A stretch of DNA of 30,518 nucleotides, taken from NCBI GenBank assembly GCA_022496185.1, contig WTXG01000365.1, forward strand, positions 1 through 30,518, given 5' to 3'. Below are positions 10,148 to 19,537 of this stretch, piece by piece; positions within the stretch are counted from its first letter, which is position 1; each line of letters starts with the position of its first letter. Below the pieces are notes generated by a model that did not search any database, had not been told where the DNA came from, and worked only from the letters and a program-made list of their open reading frames with translations. A program made the translations under genes and the position numbers. Source of the DNA: Multifurca ochricompacta. Taxonomy: Eukaryota; Basidiomycota; Agaricomycetes; Russulales; Russulaceae.

Positions 10148-10465
10148 CAGTAGCCCACAAAACCATTCCAATGTTTGGCCACCCTGAAGAGATTGACCTA
10201 CCACACAATGAGCATAATTTCCAAAATTAGTAGAAATTAGTAGATGATAGTGTAGCATCTAAGCTTCAATTAGAGCCTATAATAATGTCAATTGGATCAG
10301 TGGTTCATGATATATAAAATGTTTTGTGAGGCATTATCATTGGAACAGTTTTGTGGCCAACATGTGAGATGACAAAACCGGTATCTGGTGGTCATGGGAA
10401 TGCATTGACAGTCATGTGACAATGTTTAATAAGTTGAACACACACCAAATAATCATCAAGAACAC

Positions 10466-10840
10466 TTGCTTCTTACCATGCATGCCCTCTCTGCTGCCAA
10501 AAGGACTCACATCATCTCCCTCCTCACTTCAGGCAAATCTGCCCATAAAGTGTCAACTATGACTGGCCATGGCACTATTATCATCTCAAGATGGGTCATA
10601 AATACTGCCCTTACCATCCCAAGTCAAATGGAGGGAGACCAAGGAAGCTGACAGAGAGAAATGCTCAGCATGCTGTTTGCCTTATCTCCTCTGGCAGGGC
10701 AGACACAGATGTGGAAGTGACTAGAGCACTTCAGAAGTTGTTAATGGGTTCCTCTATCAACATAATATGCCCATCCATCCTCCCATCAAGTTTTCAAGCC
10801 ATAACTGGCCCCTCCCATATCATACACCCCCATTCCATCA
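10466..10840 (+). pseudogene. TE2 left arm: Tc1 transposase N-terminal fragment, frameshifted
   Basis: The frame from 10466 encodes a helix-turn-helix start (ALSAAKRTHIISLLTSGKSA). After about 10590 the homologous reading moves to another frame, giving HPKSNGGRPRKLTERN and then VCLISSGRADTDVEVTRALQ, the second DNA-binding subdomain with the GRPR-type linker typical of Tc1 transposases. The change of frame implies an indel near 10590-10600. The gene stops at the palindrome centre before any catalytic motif. Confidence 0.68.
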
Positions 10841-10842
10841 TA

Positions 10843-11061
10843 AGTGCAATAGGCCACAAAACCAATTCAATACATTGCTACACAAAACATTTTATATATC
10901 ATGAACCACTGACCCAATTGACATCAGTATAGGCTCTAAGTGACACTTAGATGATACAATATCATCTACCAATTTCTACTAATTTTGGAAATTATTCCTA
11001 TGGTGTGGTTGGTCAATCTCTTCAGGATGGTTAAACATTGGAATGGTTTTGTGGGTTACTG
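10843..11061. mobile_element. 219-bp MITE at the exact centre of TE2
   Basis: The segment is flanked by TA on both sides (10841-10842 and 11062-11063) and starts AGTGCAATAGGCCACAAAAC, while its other end reads inward as CAGTAACCCACAAAACCATT. These are degenerate versions of the TE2 termini. Its body matches the roughly 220-bp end modules of TE2 with scattered substitutions. It codes for nothing. It is either a related MITE that landed on the central TA of the palindrome or a leftover end produced when the palindrome formed. Confidence 0.72.
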
Positions 11062-11063
11062 TA

Positions 11064-11438
11064 TGATGGAATGGGGGTGTATGATATGGGAGGGGCCAGT
11101 TATGGCTTGAAAACTTGATGGGAGGATGGATGGGCATATTATGTTGATAGAGGAACCCATTAACAACTTCTGAAGTGCTCTAGTCACTTCCACATCTGTG
11201 TCTGCCCTGCCAGAGGAGATAAGGCAAACAGCATGCTGAGCATTTCTCTCTGTCAGCTTCCTTGGTCTCCCTCCATTTGACTTGGGATGGTAAGGGCAGT
11301 ATTTATGACCCATCTTGAGATGATAATAGTGCCATGGCCAGTCATAGTTGACACTTTATGGGCAGATTTGCCTGAAGTGAGGAGGGAGATGATGTGAGTC
11401 CTTTTGGCAGCAGAGAGGGCATGCATGGTAAGAAGCAA
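11064..11438 (-). pseudogene. TE2 right arm: mirrored Tc1 transposase fragment
   Basis: The same two partial frames as in the left arm occur on the opposite strand with identical peptides (11438-11253, and 11313 downward), including the same frameshift. Identity of a disabling mutation in both arms shows that the palindrome formed, or was homogenised, after the transposase had already been broken. Confidence 0.7.
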
Positions 11439-11758
11439 GTGTTCTTGATGATTATTTGGTGTGTGTTCAACTTATTAAACATTGTCACATGACTGTCAAT
11501 GCATTCCCATGACCACCAGATACCGGTTTTGTCATCTCACATGTTGGCCACAAAACTGTTCCAATGATAATGCCTCACAAAACATTTTATATATCATGAA
11601 CCACTGATCCAATTGACATTATTATAGGCTCTAATTGAAGCTTAGATGCTACACTATCATCTACTAATTTCTACTAATTTTGGAAATTATGCTCATTGTG
11701 TGGTAGGTCAATCTCTTCAGGGTGGCCAAACATTGGAATGGTTTTGTGGGCTACTGTA

Positions 11759-13104
11759 TGGATACTATTTAGGACATGTTTGCCTAGTACCCAATACAAT
11801 TTGCCAAACTTCCATGCTTCTGCTATGATGTTATCACCATATTTTATAGTCGCCTTCTTATTATCAAAGAACACAGTTGCCCCTTTTTCTACTAGGGCAC
11901 TGGCGGAGAGTATTTTATGTCCTCCAGGCATGTGGAGCACATCACTCAGTTCCAAGTCAAAACCTTGATCTGTCCTGATTACCACAGTGCCAACTCCACT
12001 TGTTTTGACTATGGAGTTGTCACCTAGTGATACCTCATGGGTGGTGTCAACTTTATATGTGTCAAAGTCTTCAAGGTTTGGACTGAAATGTGCTGTTGCT
12101 CCACTATCAAGCATCCAATAATCTGAGTTGATGTCCAGATTATAGGTGTGAACATAAAGGCGAATGCGAGGTGCTTCTTGCACCTCCTCTATTTTGCCAC
12201 TACCATTTACTATGGTGGCTATAGTATGTACATGTTGGGCCTCAGCCCTCTTCTTGTTCCTTGCCTTGCCCTTTTTGGCATTTTCCAGGTCCTTCTTCTT
12301 CTTTGCACAAGCATTGGACTTGTGTCCAGGCTTTTGGCAATAGAAGCAGACCACCCCTTGTGAACCAGGGGCAGCAGCAGGAAGTGGTGATAAATTTATA
12401 TTTTTTGGTTTTGATTTGACAGGTGCTGCCTTAGATAGGACTGCACTACCACTTCCCGAGGGACCTGCCAGGCAACTTTCCTCATTTAGGAACCTTTGCA
12501 CAAGGTCCTGAGGAGAAAGTCGCTCTGGATCGCCAGAGGCCAGTATGGAGCTGGCAATGGCACTGTAGGAGTCTGGGAGAGCTTTTAATAATATGAAGCT
12601 CATCTGGAGGTCATTGACCTCCATCTCATTCTCCCTAATGGTACTCCTGGCATCCAGAACCTTTTGTAGTTGAGTTCTGAATGACTGTCCTTCATCAAGA
12701 CAGAAGGACACCAGGGCAAGCCACAAATTATATGTGACCATGCTACCTACAGAGCCATAAAGCTGTTCCAACTTATTATACTTCTCACTAAGAGAAGGAT
12801 AATTGGCATTGGAAGCTACTTGGGAGTAGACTTCCTGGGTGACATTGAGAAAGAGGAGCCCAATCAACATTTCCTCTTCTCCCATCCATTCCCTAAGGAT
12901 GGGATCAATTACTTCCTTCTGCATTTTCTCCTTCTCCTCTTTGTCCTCTGGGAGGAGGGGCATGTCAGGATAAGGTGTAATTATGTGCCTCCTGAGCCCA
13001 TTCATCCTCAAAAGGGCATTGAAATTGGCAGACCAGACCTGCCAGTTGGAGCCATCAAGGTGCTCCATCTTGGAGGAGGGAGGGAAGACAATTGAAGACG
13101 GCAT
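11759..13104 (-). pseudogene. gag-pol: Copia A gag and protease (5' part of the polyprotein)
   Basis: The minus-strand frame begins with ATG at 13104 (MPSSIVFPPSSKMEHLDGSN). It contains the copia gag domain (about residues 10-230, with SNWQVWSANFNALLRMNG and LNEESCLAGPSGSG), a CCHC zinc knuckle (CFYCQKPGHKSNAC) and the aspartic protease active site (YWMLDSGATAHF). The frame is open until the Tc1-like insertion at 11756, which cuts it between protease and integrase. The start is supported by the equivalent ATG of copia B (MSSIVFPPTFKFDKLDGSNW). Confidence 0.9.
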
Positions 13105-14536
13105 TTTTTAGATGTTTAAAAAAGTTCCTGGTTCCAAGGAGCAATTAGAACCAGTGCCCATGTCACAGTTAGGTGCGGAACTGTGTCGGGGTCGGACAGG
13201 AGCAAGTCTTCCAAGGCAAGGTTCAAAGTTACAATAGAGTCAAGATCTAGTCAAGCCCATGACAAAGTCAGAGGGCATGCGCATGAGATTCGAAGTCAAC
13301 GGCAGAGACTCTAAGTCCTGCAACAAGTTCAAGATGATGAAGGCTCTCCAAGTCACATCTTGGAGAGTTCAAGTGGGGCTCTAACTGAGAGGATTCGATG
13401 AAGTCCGAAGCACCTTTGATTGAACACAAGAGAACAGACTTAGTCTGTCTCTTCTACTTTACTGTGCTTTAAATACAGGTAGATCTAGCTATGTCATAGT
13501 AAATGGAAGGTTCTAGTACTATGATGTAGTATCTAAATGGTTGTGCAGTAGAATGAGCTAGAACTAAGGAGAATTAGGAGGGGTTAGGCCCTCAGTAAGC
13601 AAAACACCAGTGAAACATGATGTCAAGTCATTAGTAATGTCGCAGGGAGAATTCTGTCACAGCCCAGGTCTTGCTTAAGAGTGCCACCCCATACTGTGGC
13701 ACTATGCTTCAGAACCTAAGAAGGTCCTGCCTCTGTTGTGCGACTTTCTAGGTATAGTAAAGCTGTCTAATGCAATCCTGTAACTAGACATAAGCTCTGG
13801 TAGACTAGCCAGAGTGTCTAGTGTAAACAAGACTGGGAGTCATGTCATGGAGGAGCCAACTGCAAGTTCCATTAGAGACAAAGGGTGTATAGCCCTTCCT
13901 CTAATGCTGGTGGTGGAGTCCATGATTAAGCCCTAGATGATTGGGGCCATGACTGAGTAGACTATTAGGTTTCCTCTGGTGGGGCGAACCCCCACAACTT
14001 GGCAGCGAATACTTCTGCCCAGAGACAAAACCTTCTAGCTACTATGTAAAGACTATAGTAGTGCAGCCTACTTGTATCGAGCCCAAGTGTCATGGGAGTG
14101 ACTACCCATGCCTTGTTCTAGACCCTAAACTCCACATGCGGGTCACTAAACCCGGCTTACAGATAGAGCCAAGCATTGACTGGACTTAAAGCCACAAGCT
14201 TCTGGCTATAGGCCTACTAAAGCTATCTATGGGATGAAAACCCAGCTATAACTATGAAATTACTAATACCTAGTGCGCACTCAAGGAGCTTAAGATGTTT
14301 CACCCACTTAGGGTCCCTCATCATCTTTTGCAAGAACCCCAAAGGGCTAGCCAAACAGTTCAGGATGAGCAGTAAACTGCGTCATCCTGTGGGGTGTTAA
14401 GGTGCACAGACAGTAAATAAGAAGCTCACTGGAAGAAAGTGGTGGGAAAGAGTTTGAAGCTTTTTGTGAGCTTGGTGTGCAAAGCGAGTTGGGCTGTAAT
14501 ATGAACAAAGGGAATTACAGATCAGTATGAGCGGCA
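13105..14536 (-). other. Copia A untranslated leader (holding a solo LTR)
   Basis: No coding sequence is seen between PBS and gag ATG. After subtracting the 501-bp solo LTR and one target duplication the leader is about 930 bases, almost the same as in copia B, and the two align through much of their length despite many substitutions. The conservation of such a long leader suggests a role in RNA packaging, dimerisation or translation start (inference). Confidence 0.65.
13161..13661 (-). mobile_element. Solo LTR, 501 bp, in the copia A leader
   Basis: TGTCACAG...TCTGTCACA with the perfect 5-bp duplication GCCCA (13156-13160 and 13662-13666). Removing it rejoins a leader that aligns with copia B. 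A TATTTAAAG on the minus strand near 13465-13475 suggests minus orientation. Its centre resembles the decayed LTR at 27231-27863 (shared AAGAGAACAGACTTA and the following AGTCTGTCTC), so both belong to one LTR family whose coding element is not in this window. Confidence 0.88.
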
Positions 14537-14548
14537 GGGCCCATAACC
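14537..14548 (-). other. Copia A primer binding site (half-tRNA initiator Met type)
   Basis: On the minus strand GGTTATGGGCCC directly follows the 5' LTR. It is complementary to the anticodon-loop region of initiator methionine tRNA (GGGCCCAUAACC), not to a tRNA 3' end. This half-tRNA priming is established for Drosophila copia and related elements. Confidence 0.8.
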
Positions 14549-15060
14549 TGTCAAACAATCATGCTGCTGGTTATACTGACTGTGGTTAGTAGTGGTTTAG
14601 GCTAGAAAAGACAAGTAACTTCAGAGGTAGAAGAAACTCTATATTACTATACTACTGACCTAGAAAAGACAAGTACTACATAGAGCATTAGTCTAAAGGA
14701 AGTAGAGAGTAAAGTAAATGGGACTTACACTTCAGAGGTAGAAGAAACTCTGAAGTGTAAGAGACGAAACAGACACCCTTATATACCCATAGGGGCCAGG
14801 GGAAATGGTCTGTGCGCACTGGGAATAAGTCCACAAGTGCTGGACAATAAACAGCAAGGGATAAAGGCCATTGGCCAAAGAGATATCACATGCTTACTGT
14901 GCATTACTAAGTCCATCACTAATCAGCTGAGTAAGGAGAGAAGGAAGTGTAATAAAGATAACATAAAAAGTCCGATACTCCGGAATCGAATCTAATCTAA
15001 TCTACAGCTGAAGCGAACCTTAGATGCCTGAAGCATCTCTAGACATGTCTTGTGTCAACA
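14549..15060 (-). repeat. Copia A 5' LTR
   Basis: 512 bp, followed on its right by the CTTGC duplication (15061-15065). It differs from the 3' LTR at seven bases: C/T at GTAG(C/T)GGTTT, A/G at GAGAC(A/G)AAAC, T/C at TGTG(T/C)GCAC, and reciprocal CA/TG pairs at two former CG sites (CCAGAC/CTGGAC and AGTGAGG/AGCAAGG). Confidence 0.92.
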
Positions 15061-15065
15061 CTTGC

Positions 15066-15138
15066 CTGCCACTTTTCAATCTATGATGAACCATATCTTT
15101 TGTGACCTCATTCTTACTGGTGAGGTGGTAGTATACAT
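15066..15138 (+). pseudogene. pol: GY1 reverse transcriptase, third fragment
   Basis: Continues the RT frame after copia [13 protein letters not shown] followed by [15 protein letters not shown]2 goes on with the YMDD catalytic box exactly where this copy stops at 15138. The rest of GY1 is missing from the window, so the element was truncated or interrupted just before its catalytic motif. Confidence 0.82.
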
Positions 15139-15660
15139 TAGGGCCTAGCATGAGTGCACTCATGAGTTACCTGGATCTGAACTTGTGGGTATTTAGATTA
15201 GATAATCCCATACTTGGATCTGCATGAGTATGTTCCCACGGATCACCCAGAGCTGCGAGTCCTATACTTGCACAGATCTGAGTACTCGTGGGTATACTCA
15301 TAGGTTTACTTGTAAGGTTTGAGGCAGCCAGAGATCTTCATCTTGCATACACAGAAAGAATATATATATTACTACAATCCCACAACATTTCAAGTCAGAT
15401 CATGCATCTGATCCAAAATAAAACAAGAATCAGTTACAATATCTATAGAAATGTGAAAAAATGTGAAAAAATGCGAAAAAACATGAAGTGTGGGGTGCGC
15501 CAATCGGACCATGCATTGCCTTCCTATCTAGGAAGGTAGGCTTAAGAATGCACACATCAGCATGCATCGGTACAGAGATGCCGGGATCACACCTAATTGA
15601 TAAGATCAAAAACATGTTCACAATTAATTAGATACTTAGGATATACATCTAAGTGATAAG
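15139..15660. other. Unassigned 522-bp non-coding segment
   Basis: I recognise no gene here. The segment begins TAGGGCCTAGCATGAGTGCA exactly where GY1 homology ends and runs to the copia LTR at 15661. It contains short inverted and direct repeats related to CGTGGGTATACTCAT (near 15225-15303), an AT-rich stretch, and a threefold 10-bp repeat at 15451-15480. The TAGGG start with subterminal repeats recalls hAT-type ends, but I find no matching far end or 8-bp duplication, so the nature is open. Confidence 0.5.
15451..15480. repeat. Three-copy 10-bp tandem repeat
   Basis: ATGTGAAAAA occurs twice and ATGCGAAAAA once in tandem, within the unassigned AT-rich segment. Confidence 0.75.
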
Positions 15661-15859
15661 TGTCAAACAATCATGCTGCTGGTTATACTGACTGTGGTTA
15701 GTAGCAGGTTAGGCTAAAGAAAGACAAGTACTTCAGAGGTTAGAAGAACTCTATATTACTATCTACACACCTAAAGAAAGACAAGTCTAATATAATAGGT
15801 TAGTCTACAGGTAGTGAGAGAGTAGAGTAAAGAGGAACTTACACTTCAGAGGTTAGAAG
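15661..15859 (-). mobile_element. Copia LTR fragment C (interrupted)
   Basis: It starts with TGTCAAACAATCATGCTGCT like the copia A LTR and aligns with it for about 200 bases, then is interrupted after TTAGAAG by a second LTR. Its other part should lie to the right of the window. AGAAG (15855-15859) is the presumed target duplication of the inner LTR. Confidence 0.8.
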
Positions 15860-16176
15860 TGTCAAACAATCATGGTGCTGGTTATACTGACTGTGGTTAG
15901 TAGCGTGTAAGGCTAGAAAACAGATAGTACTTCAGAGGTAGAAGAACTCTATATTAACTATACTACTGACCTAGAAAACAGATAGTCTACATAAGATGGT
16001 TAGTTAAAGGTAAAAGAACAGTATAGTAAAGGAGGCACTTACACTTCAGAGGTAGAAGAACTCTGAAGTGAAAGAGATGAAACAGACACCCTTATATACC
16101 CCAAGGAATGGTCTGTGCGCACTGGGAATAAGTCCACAAGTGCCGGACAATAAGCAGAGAGGGATAAAGGCCATTG
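15860..16176 (-). mobile_element. Copia LTR fragment C' nested in C, interrupted by GY2
   Basis: A second LTR of the same family starts at TGTCAAACAATCATGGTGCT and is collinear with the copia A LTR up to GGCCATTG at 16176, where the GY2 LTR begins. It carries the ACACTTCAGAG stem and the minus-strand TATATAAG box. CATTG (16172-16176) is the left target duplication expected for GY2; the right one is outside the window. Confidence 0.82.
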
Positions 16177-16755
16177 TGTTACGTCCGGTGCGGGATGTTC
16201 CACACGACTTGTGTGACAGCGTGGTTCATAGGTTCAGATAAGGGACCAATAAGATTCCTTGGAGTCAAACGTGATGAGTCAAAGTCAAAGAGGCTGTACT
16301 CTAAGACGATGGTGAGCGGGAAGTGCCCAAGAGCACTGAGACAAGTAAACTTTGAGAAGCAAAGGGGAGTCCAGAAGACTTAGCACCGATGTATTCAATA
16401 AGTCGAGTCTGAGCTCTACAGTGTAACTATAGCCGACTTATATACATAAAGGGGTGAGCGTCTATCGATAAGAATCATGGAGTCAAGTGGGCCCAAATAT
16501 CTGGAAGTGGAGGGGGTAAAGCCTGGCTTCTACTGATAGGGGATTAAGTAAATGTCCAGTCATACGATAAGAAGATAAGTGATAGGCAAAGATAAGGGTA
16601 GACAAACATAACCAAACAAGCGAGTCACAGGGATGGGCAAAGAGCATGTGACGGATCCCACGATGGAGACGTGATCTGATAATGAAGTATGGGCGGCAAG
16701 GAAGGGTCATCGTTGGGTAGGAAAAAGAACACAGGAAGAGACGGGGTTCGTAACA
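16177..16755 (-). repeat. GY2 3' LTR
   Basis: 579 bp; in element sense TGTTACGAACCCC...CGGACGTAACA. A TATATAAG box is seen on the minus strand (near 16434-16445). It aligns with the GY1 LTR at the window start and with GY3 at both ends. Confidence 0.9.
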
Positions 16756-16769
16756 TCACCCCCTCTTCT
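16756..16769 (-). other. GY2 polypurine tract
   Basis: On the minus strand AGAAGAGGGGGTGA lies directly before the 3' LTR, as expected for the plus-strand primer. Confidence 0.75.
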
Positions 16770-16786
16770 GGTTCTAGCAGTCCCGG

Positions 16787-18019
16787 CTAGAAACAATTCG
16801 TACCATCATCATCCTGTACCAACTCCAGGTAGTCATCAGCTACATTACAGTCATCCATGCTGTACGACTCCAGTTCCTGCGGGCATGTGTGGGTACGGAG
16901 AAACCCATATGGGCCACGCTGCCCACATGCGCAGCACAAGTCATAAACGGGGCAGTTGATTTCTTTATGCCCAGCGTTGTGACAAAGGCACTTGCCACAC
17001 CACCCCGATGGGTTGTTGATCGTTGGGGCCACCCCTACGTGTCAGAAGATACAATGTCGACTCCAGTGAAGGTTGCTACGACAATGTTGACACCACTTGC
17101 GGTTGAGAGGGCAGTTCCAGCTGATGTGATACTTGCTATCACATCGCCAGCAGGTTTCCCCACGTGGGTTCTCGTGCAAACGTGGCATCTCGAGCCGGCT
17201 CGGCAGCAGGGTCGGGGCGGCCCCCAGTGTTTGAGGAGGGAGAGGTCATGCATAGGTGTCGGCGTACCTTTCAGCGATCATCTGATATGCATCCCCCGCC
17301 TCCAACCTCTTCCTGATCTCAACAATCTCCTGCTCCAACTGGAACATCCCGTTCATCAGCCTTGCCATCATTTTCACATGCTCCTTGTACTGCTGGTTCA
17401 GTGTCCTTCACAAGGTGATGTTCTTCCACAACCTCATAACTTCTGCCTTGAGGCGTGGGAGCCTCATATCACTCATCACCTCGTCGATTGCAAAGGCGTG
17501 ACAGTCCTCCACAGCGAGGTGGCCCAGCTGTTCATCGGTCAGTGTATGATGAAGCCAGCCCGTGTACCTTTCTTCCAAATAAACAGGAGCCCTGTAAACC
17601 AGCCCATCCTTCCTCATACACCCTGCCACATCCATTCCTCCGTTGGTGTAGTAGATGTATTTTGCGATGGCCTTGGAACCATCAGCCATCATGATCTCCA
17701 GAGGGAAATACATCGACGAGTTGGGGTTGTTGGGGATGAAGGGGAACTCTGGGGCTTTGTCATCGATCTCCCCATTGAGTAGGTCATTGGGATGGGGCTC
17801 TTCACAGTGGGTGAAGTCGTCATTTGGGTTTGGGGATTGGTTTTTGACACAGGCTTCTGCAGCTTCATAGTCGATAGGGGAGGAGGGGTGAGTGGACGGA
17901 TGAGCAGACGGGAAATTTTCGACGACCGTCATTTGGGAGGTGAAGGCATTGATGGCAGCAGAGGTGGCGATGAAAGACATGATAGATTGTTCTGTGGTAG
18001 TAGTGTGCTGGGGTAGCAT
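16787..18019 (-). pseudogene. GY2 ORF3: accessory frame with C-terminal zinc knuckles
   Basis: A single 410-codon minus-strand frame runs from ATG at 18019 to the stop at 16787, interrupted only by three TGA codons (17408-17410, 17246-17248, 17042-17044). The N-terminal 203 codons are acidic and match no family I know (for example YYTNGGMDVAGCMRKDGLVY). Next comes a probable coiled coil (QLEQEIVEIRKRLEAGDAYQ). The C-terminal part has two canonical CCHC knuckles, CWRCDSKYHISWNC and CQHCRSNLHWSRHC, then two variant Cys/His clusters (CGKCLCHNAGHKEINC and CCACGQRGPYGFLRTHTC). It lies after pol and before the polypurine tract, in the same frame as pol but behind a TAA at 18056. A nucleic-acid-binding accessory protein is a reasonable inference. 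It could also be a captured host zinc-knuckle sequence. Confidence 0.65.
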
Positions 18020-18082
18020 ATACTGGGGAACCTGGGAGAGTCTGGGACTGTTCTTTTAACTGTTTTTGGGCGCTTCTGGGTG

Positions 18083-19022
18083 TCAGGCATGGAACTCCGC
18101 GATAAGGACCGGGGCAGAGATATCTCCAGCTGGTTCCCACGAATTGTCAGAGGGTGGGAATCCCTTCCACTTAACTAGGTAGTACAGCTTATGCCCTCGG
18201 CCTTGTCGCTTCGAGTCTAGAATACATTCTACTTCCCACTCCTCTTCCCCATTGATAAGGTCTGGCAGGGGTCTCAGGAAGTTTTCCCCATGCAGGGACG
18301 TTTCTTTGTACAGTGTGAGTAATCTGGCATGGAAGACTGGATGAATGCGCCATGCGGGGGGGAGTTCAAGTTCATATGACACGTCTGACAGCTTCCTTGT
18401 TATCTTGAAGGGTCCGTGACGTCGGGGCGCTAACTTGGCGGTTGGATGTGACGTATGAATGTTCTTCCCTTCCAACCATACCAGGTCATTGGTTCGATAA
18501 GGTGTGAACCTTGTGGGCTTCTCTGCCAGGGTCTTTTGTGCCTTCAACAAGTTTTCATTGGCTGATTTCTTGATCTCTTCCCATTGGTTGATACGCTGTG
18601 TAACTGAGGGGACATTCATTGGCTTTCCCGTCCATGTGGCTCGGGGCGTCCATCCCATGATAAGTGAGAAGGGGGAGTGTTTCGTGGTGCCATTGGGCCA
18701 AGAATTGTGTGCAAATTCTGCCGTTGCGAGCCAGTCAGCCCAATCATCCTGTCATCCATTGCACCAGAATTGAAGATACTGTTCGAGCCATTGGTTTGTT
18801 CTTTCCGACTGTCCATCTGTCTGTGGGTGATATGCTGTGGAGATGTTCTGGGCAATATTCAGCGTTTTGCAGAGTGCCCTAGCAAATGTAGATGTGAAGT
18901 GTGGGTCGCGGTCTGAGATGATCTTTTCAGGGAGGCCATAGTGTCTGTAGACATGATCCAAGTAAAGTTTGGCCACTCCTTCTGCTGTAATGGACTCATT
19001 GCAAGGTATGAACAGTGCTGCT
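18083..19022 (-). pseudogene. pol: GY2 pol, C-terminal part: integrase core end, GPY/F region and chromodomain
   Basis: From 19022 the frame continues the integrase core interrupted by copia B: LPEKIISDRDPHFTSTFARA carries the second catalytic Asp and YHPQTDGQSERTNQWLEQYL the catalytic Glu. A TGA at 18752-18754 lies where related integrases have Arg (WCNG-stop-QDDWADWL). The GPF module (KLAPRRHGPFKITRKLSDVS) and a chromodomain (VECILDSKRQGR, LYYLVKWKGFPPSDNSWEPA) follow. Chromodomains of this kind direct integration to heterochromatin in known chromoviruses. The frame ends at TGA 18083, or if that codon is also a mutated CGA, at TAA 18056. Confidence 0.88.
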
Positions 19023-19525
19023 TGTTGAACACAGAAGATGTTCGGTGATGCTTCAGGCATCAGGTGATTAGATTAGCTACTTTGTAGATTAGATTAGATA
19101 CCGGAGTTTCGGACTATTTACATTATCATTATTACTTTCTTTCTCACATTCCGCAGTAGCTGACTGATGCACCATGTAACATGTGATTTCTGTATTGGCC
19201 AATGGCCTTTGTCCCTCATGTTTATTGTTTGGACTTTGTCCGGCACTTGTGGACTTATTCCCAGTGCACAGACCATCCCTTGAAGAGTATATAAGGGTGT
19301 CTGTTTCGTCCCCTACACTTCAGAGTTTCTTCTACCTCTGAAGTGTAAGTCGTCCTCTCTACTATCTTCATTACCTTAAGACTAACTTGTTATATAGAAC
19401 TTGTCTTCGTCTAGGTATGTAGTATAGTATAATAGAGTTTCTTCTACCTCTGAAGTAACTTGTCTTCGTCTAGCCTAACCCGCTAACCTCACAGTCAGTA
19501 TGCTGCGCCTCATGCCTGTTTCACA
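19023..19525 (+). repeat. Copia B 5' LTR
   Basis: 503 bp, TGTTGAACACAG...CTGTTTCACA. It carries the promoter and the stem-loop described separately and differs from the 3' LTR only at 19043. Confidence 0.95.
19288..19346 (+). promoter_or_regulatory. Copia B LTR promoter: TATA box and start-site stem-loop
   Basis: TATATAAG (19288-19295) is followed about 20 bases later by a perfect 11-bp inverted repeat ACACTTCAGAG (19315-19325) / CTCTGAAGTGT (19336-19346) with a 10-base loop. The distance from TATA puts the stem at or just after the expected RNA start, so it would form the very 5' end of the transcript and be repeated in R at the 3' end. The same stem is kept in copia A, the solo LTR at 6073 and LTR C'. 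Confidence 0.7.
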
Positions 19526-19537
19526 GGTTATGGGCCC
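19526..19537 (+). other. Copia B primer binding site (half-tRNA initiator Met type)
   Basis: GGTTATGGGCCC immediately follows the 5' LTR and is identical to the copia A site. It is complementary to the anticodon loop of initiator Met tRNA, as in Drosophila copia. Confidence 0.82.

Larger units (their letters stand above)
10148..11756. mobile_element. Palindromic Tc1/mariner-like element TE2 with central MITE
   Basis: 1609 bp flanked by TA (10146-10147 and 11757-11758). Ends are CAGTAGCCCACAAAACCATT and its complement. Two 693-bp arms (10148-10840 and 11064-11756) are perfect mirror images wherever I compared them and keep exact collinearity (paired positions sum to 21904). Without the central insert they would meet at a single TA. 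Each arm codes an N-terminal Tc1 transposase fragment unlike that of TE1, so this is a second family. No catalytic domain is present. Excision restores the copia A frame between protease and integrase. Confidence 0.88.
4411..15060 (-). mobile_element. Copia A: Ty1/copia LTR retrotransposon with four nested insertions
   Basis: The element has two 512-bp LTRs (4411-4922 and 14549-15060) and is flanked by the 5-bp duplication CTTGC (4406-4410 and 15061-15065). Excision restores the GY1 RT frame. Order on the minus strand is 5' LTR, PBS, long leader, gag, protease, integrase, RT, RNase H, polypurine tract, 3' LTR, which is the copia order. It spans 10.65 kb because two LTRs and two Tc1-like palindromes have landed in it, each with its own target duplication. 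Coding is interrupted by TGA codons at 7251 and 5914 and a one-base deletion near 5490. The two LTRs differ at seven bases, all at five ancestral CpG sites. Confidence 0.92.

Noticed and set aside
15139..15660. Confident hAT element call
   Set aside because: Only one possible end is seen, with no matching terminal repeat or 8-bp duplication.
16787..17253. Two separate small cysteine-rich genes
   Set aside because: The zinc-knuckle sequence reads through in the same frame as the large upstream frame starting at 18019, with TGA codons between, so it is one decayed ORF3.
18616..18855. Minus-strand frame over the integrase gap
   Set aside because: The true integrase reading lies in the frame with DDWADWL, interrupted by one TGA at 18752; this frame gives no homology.
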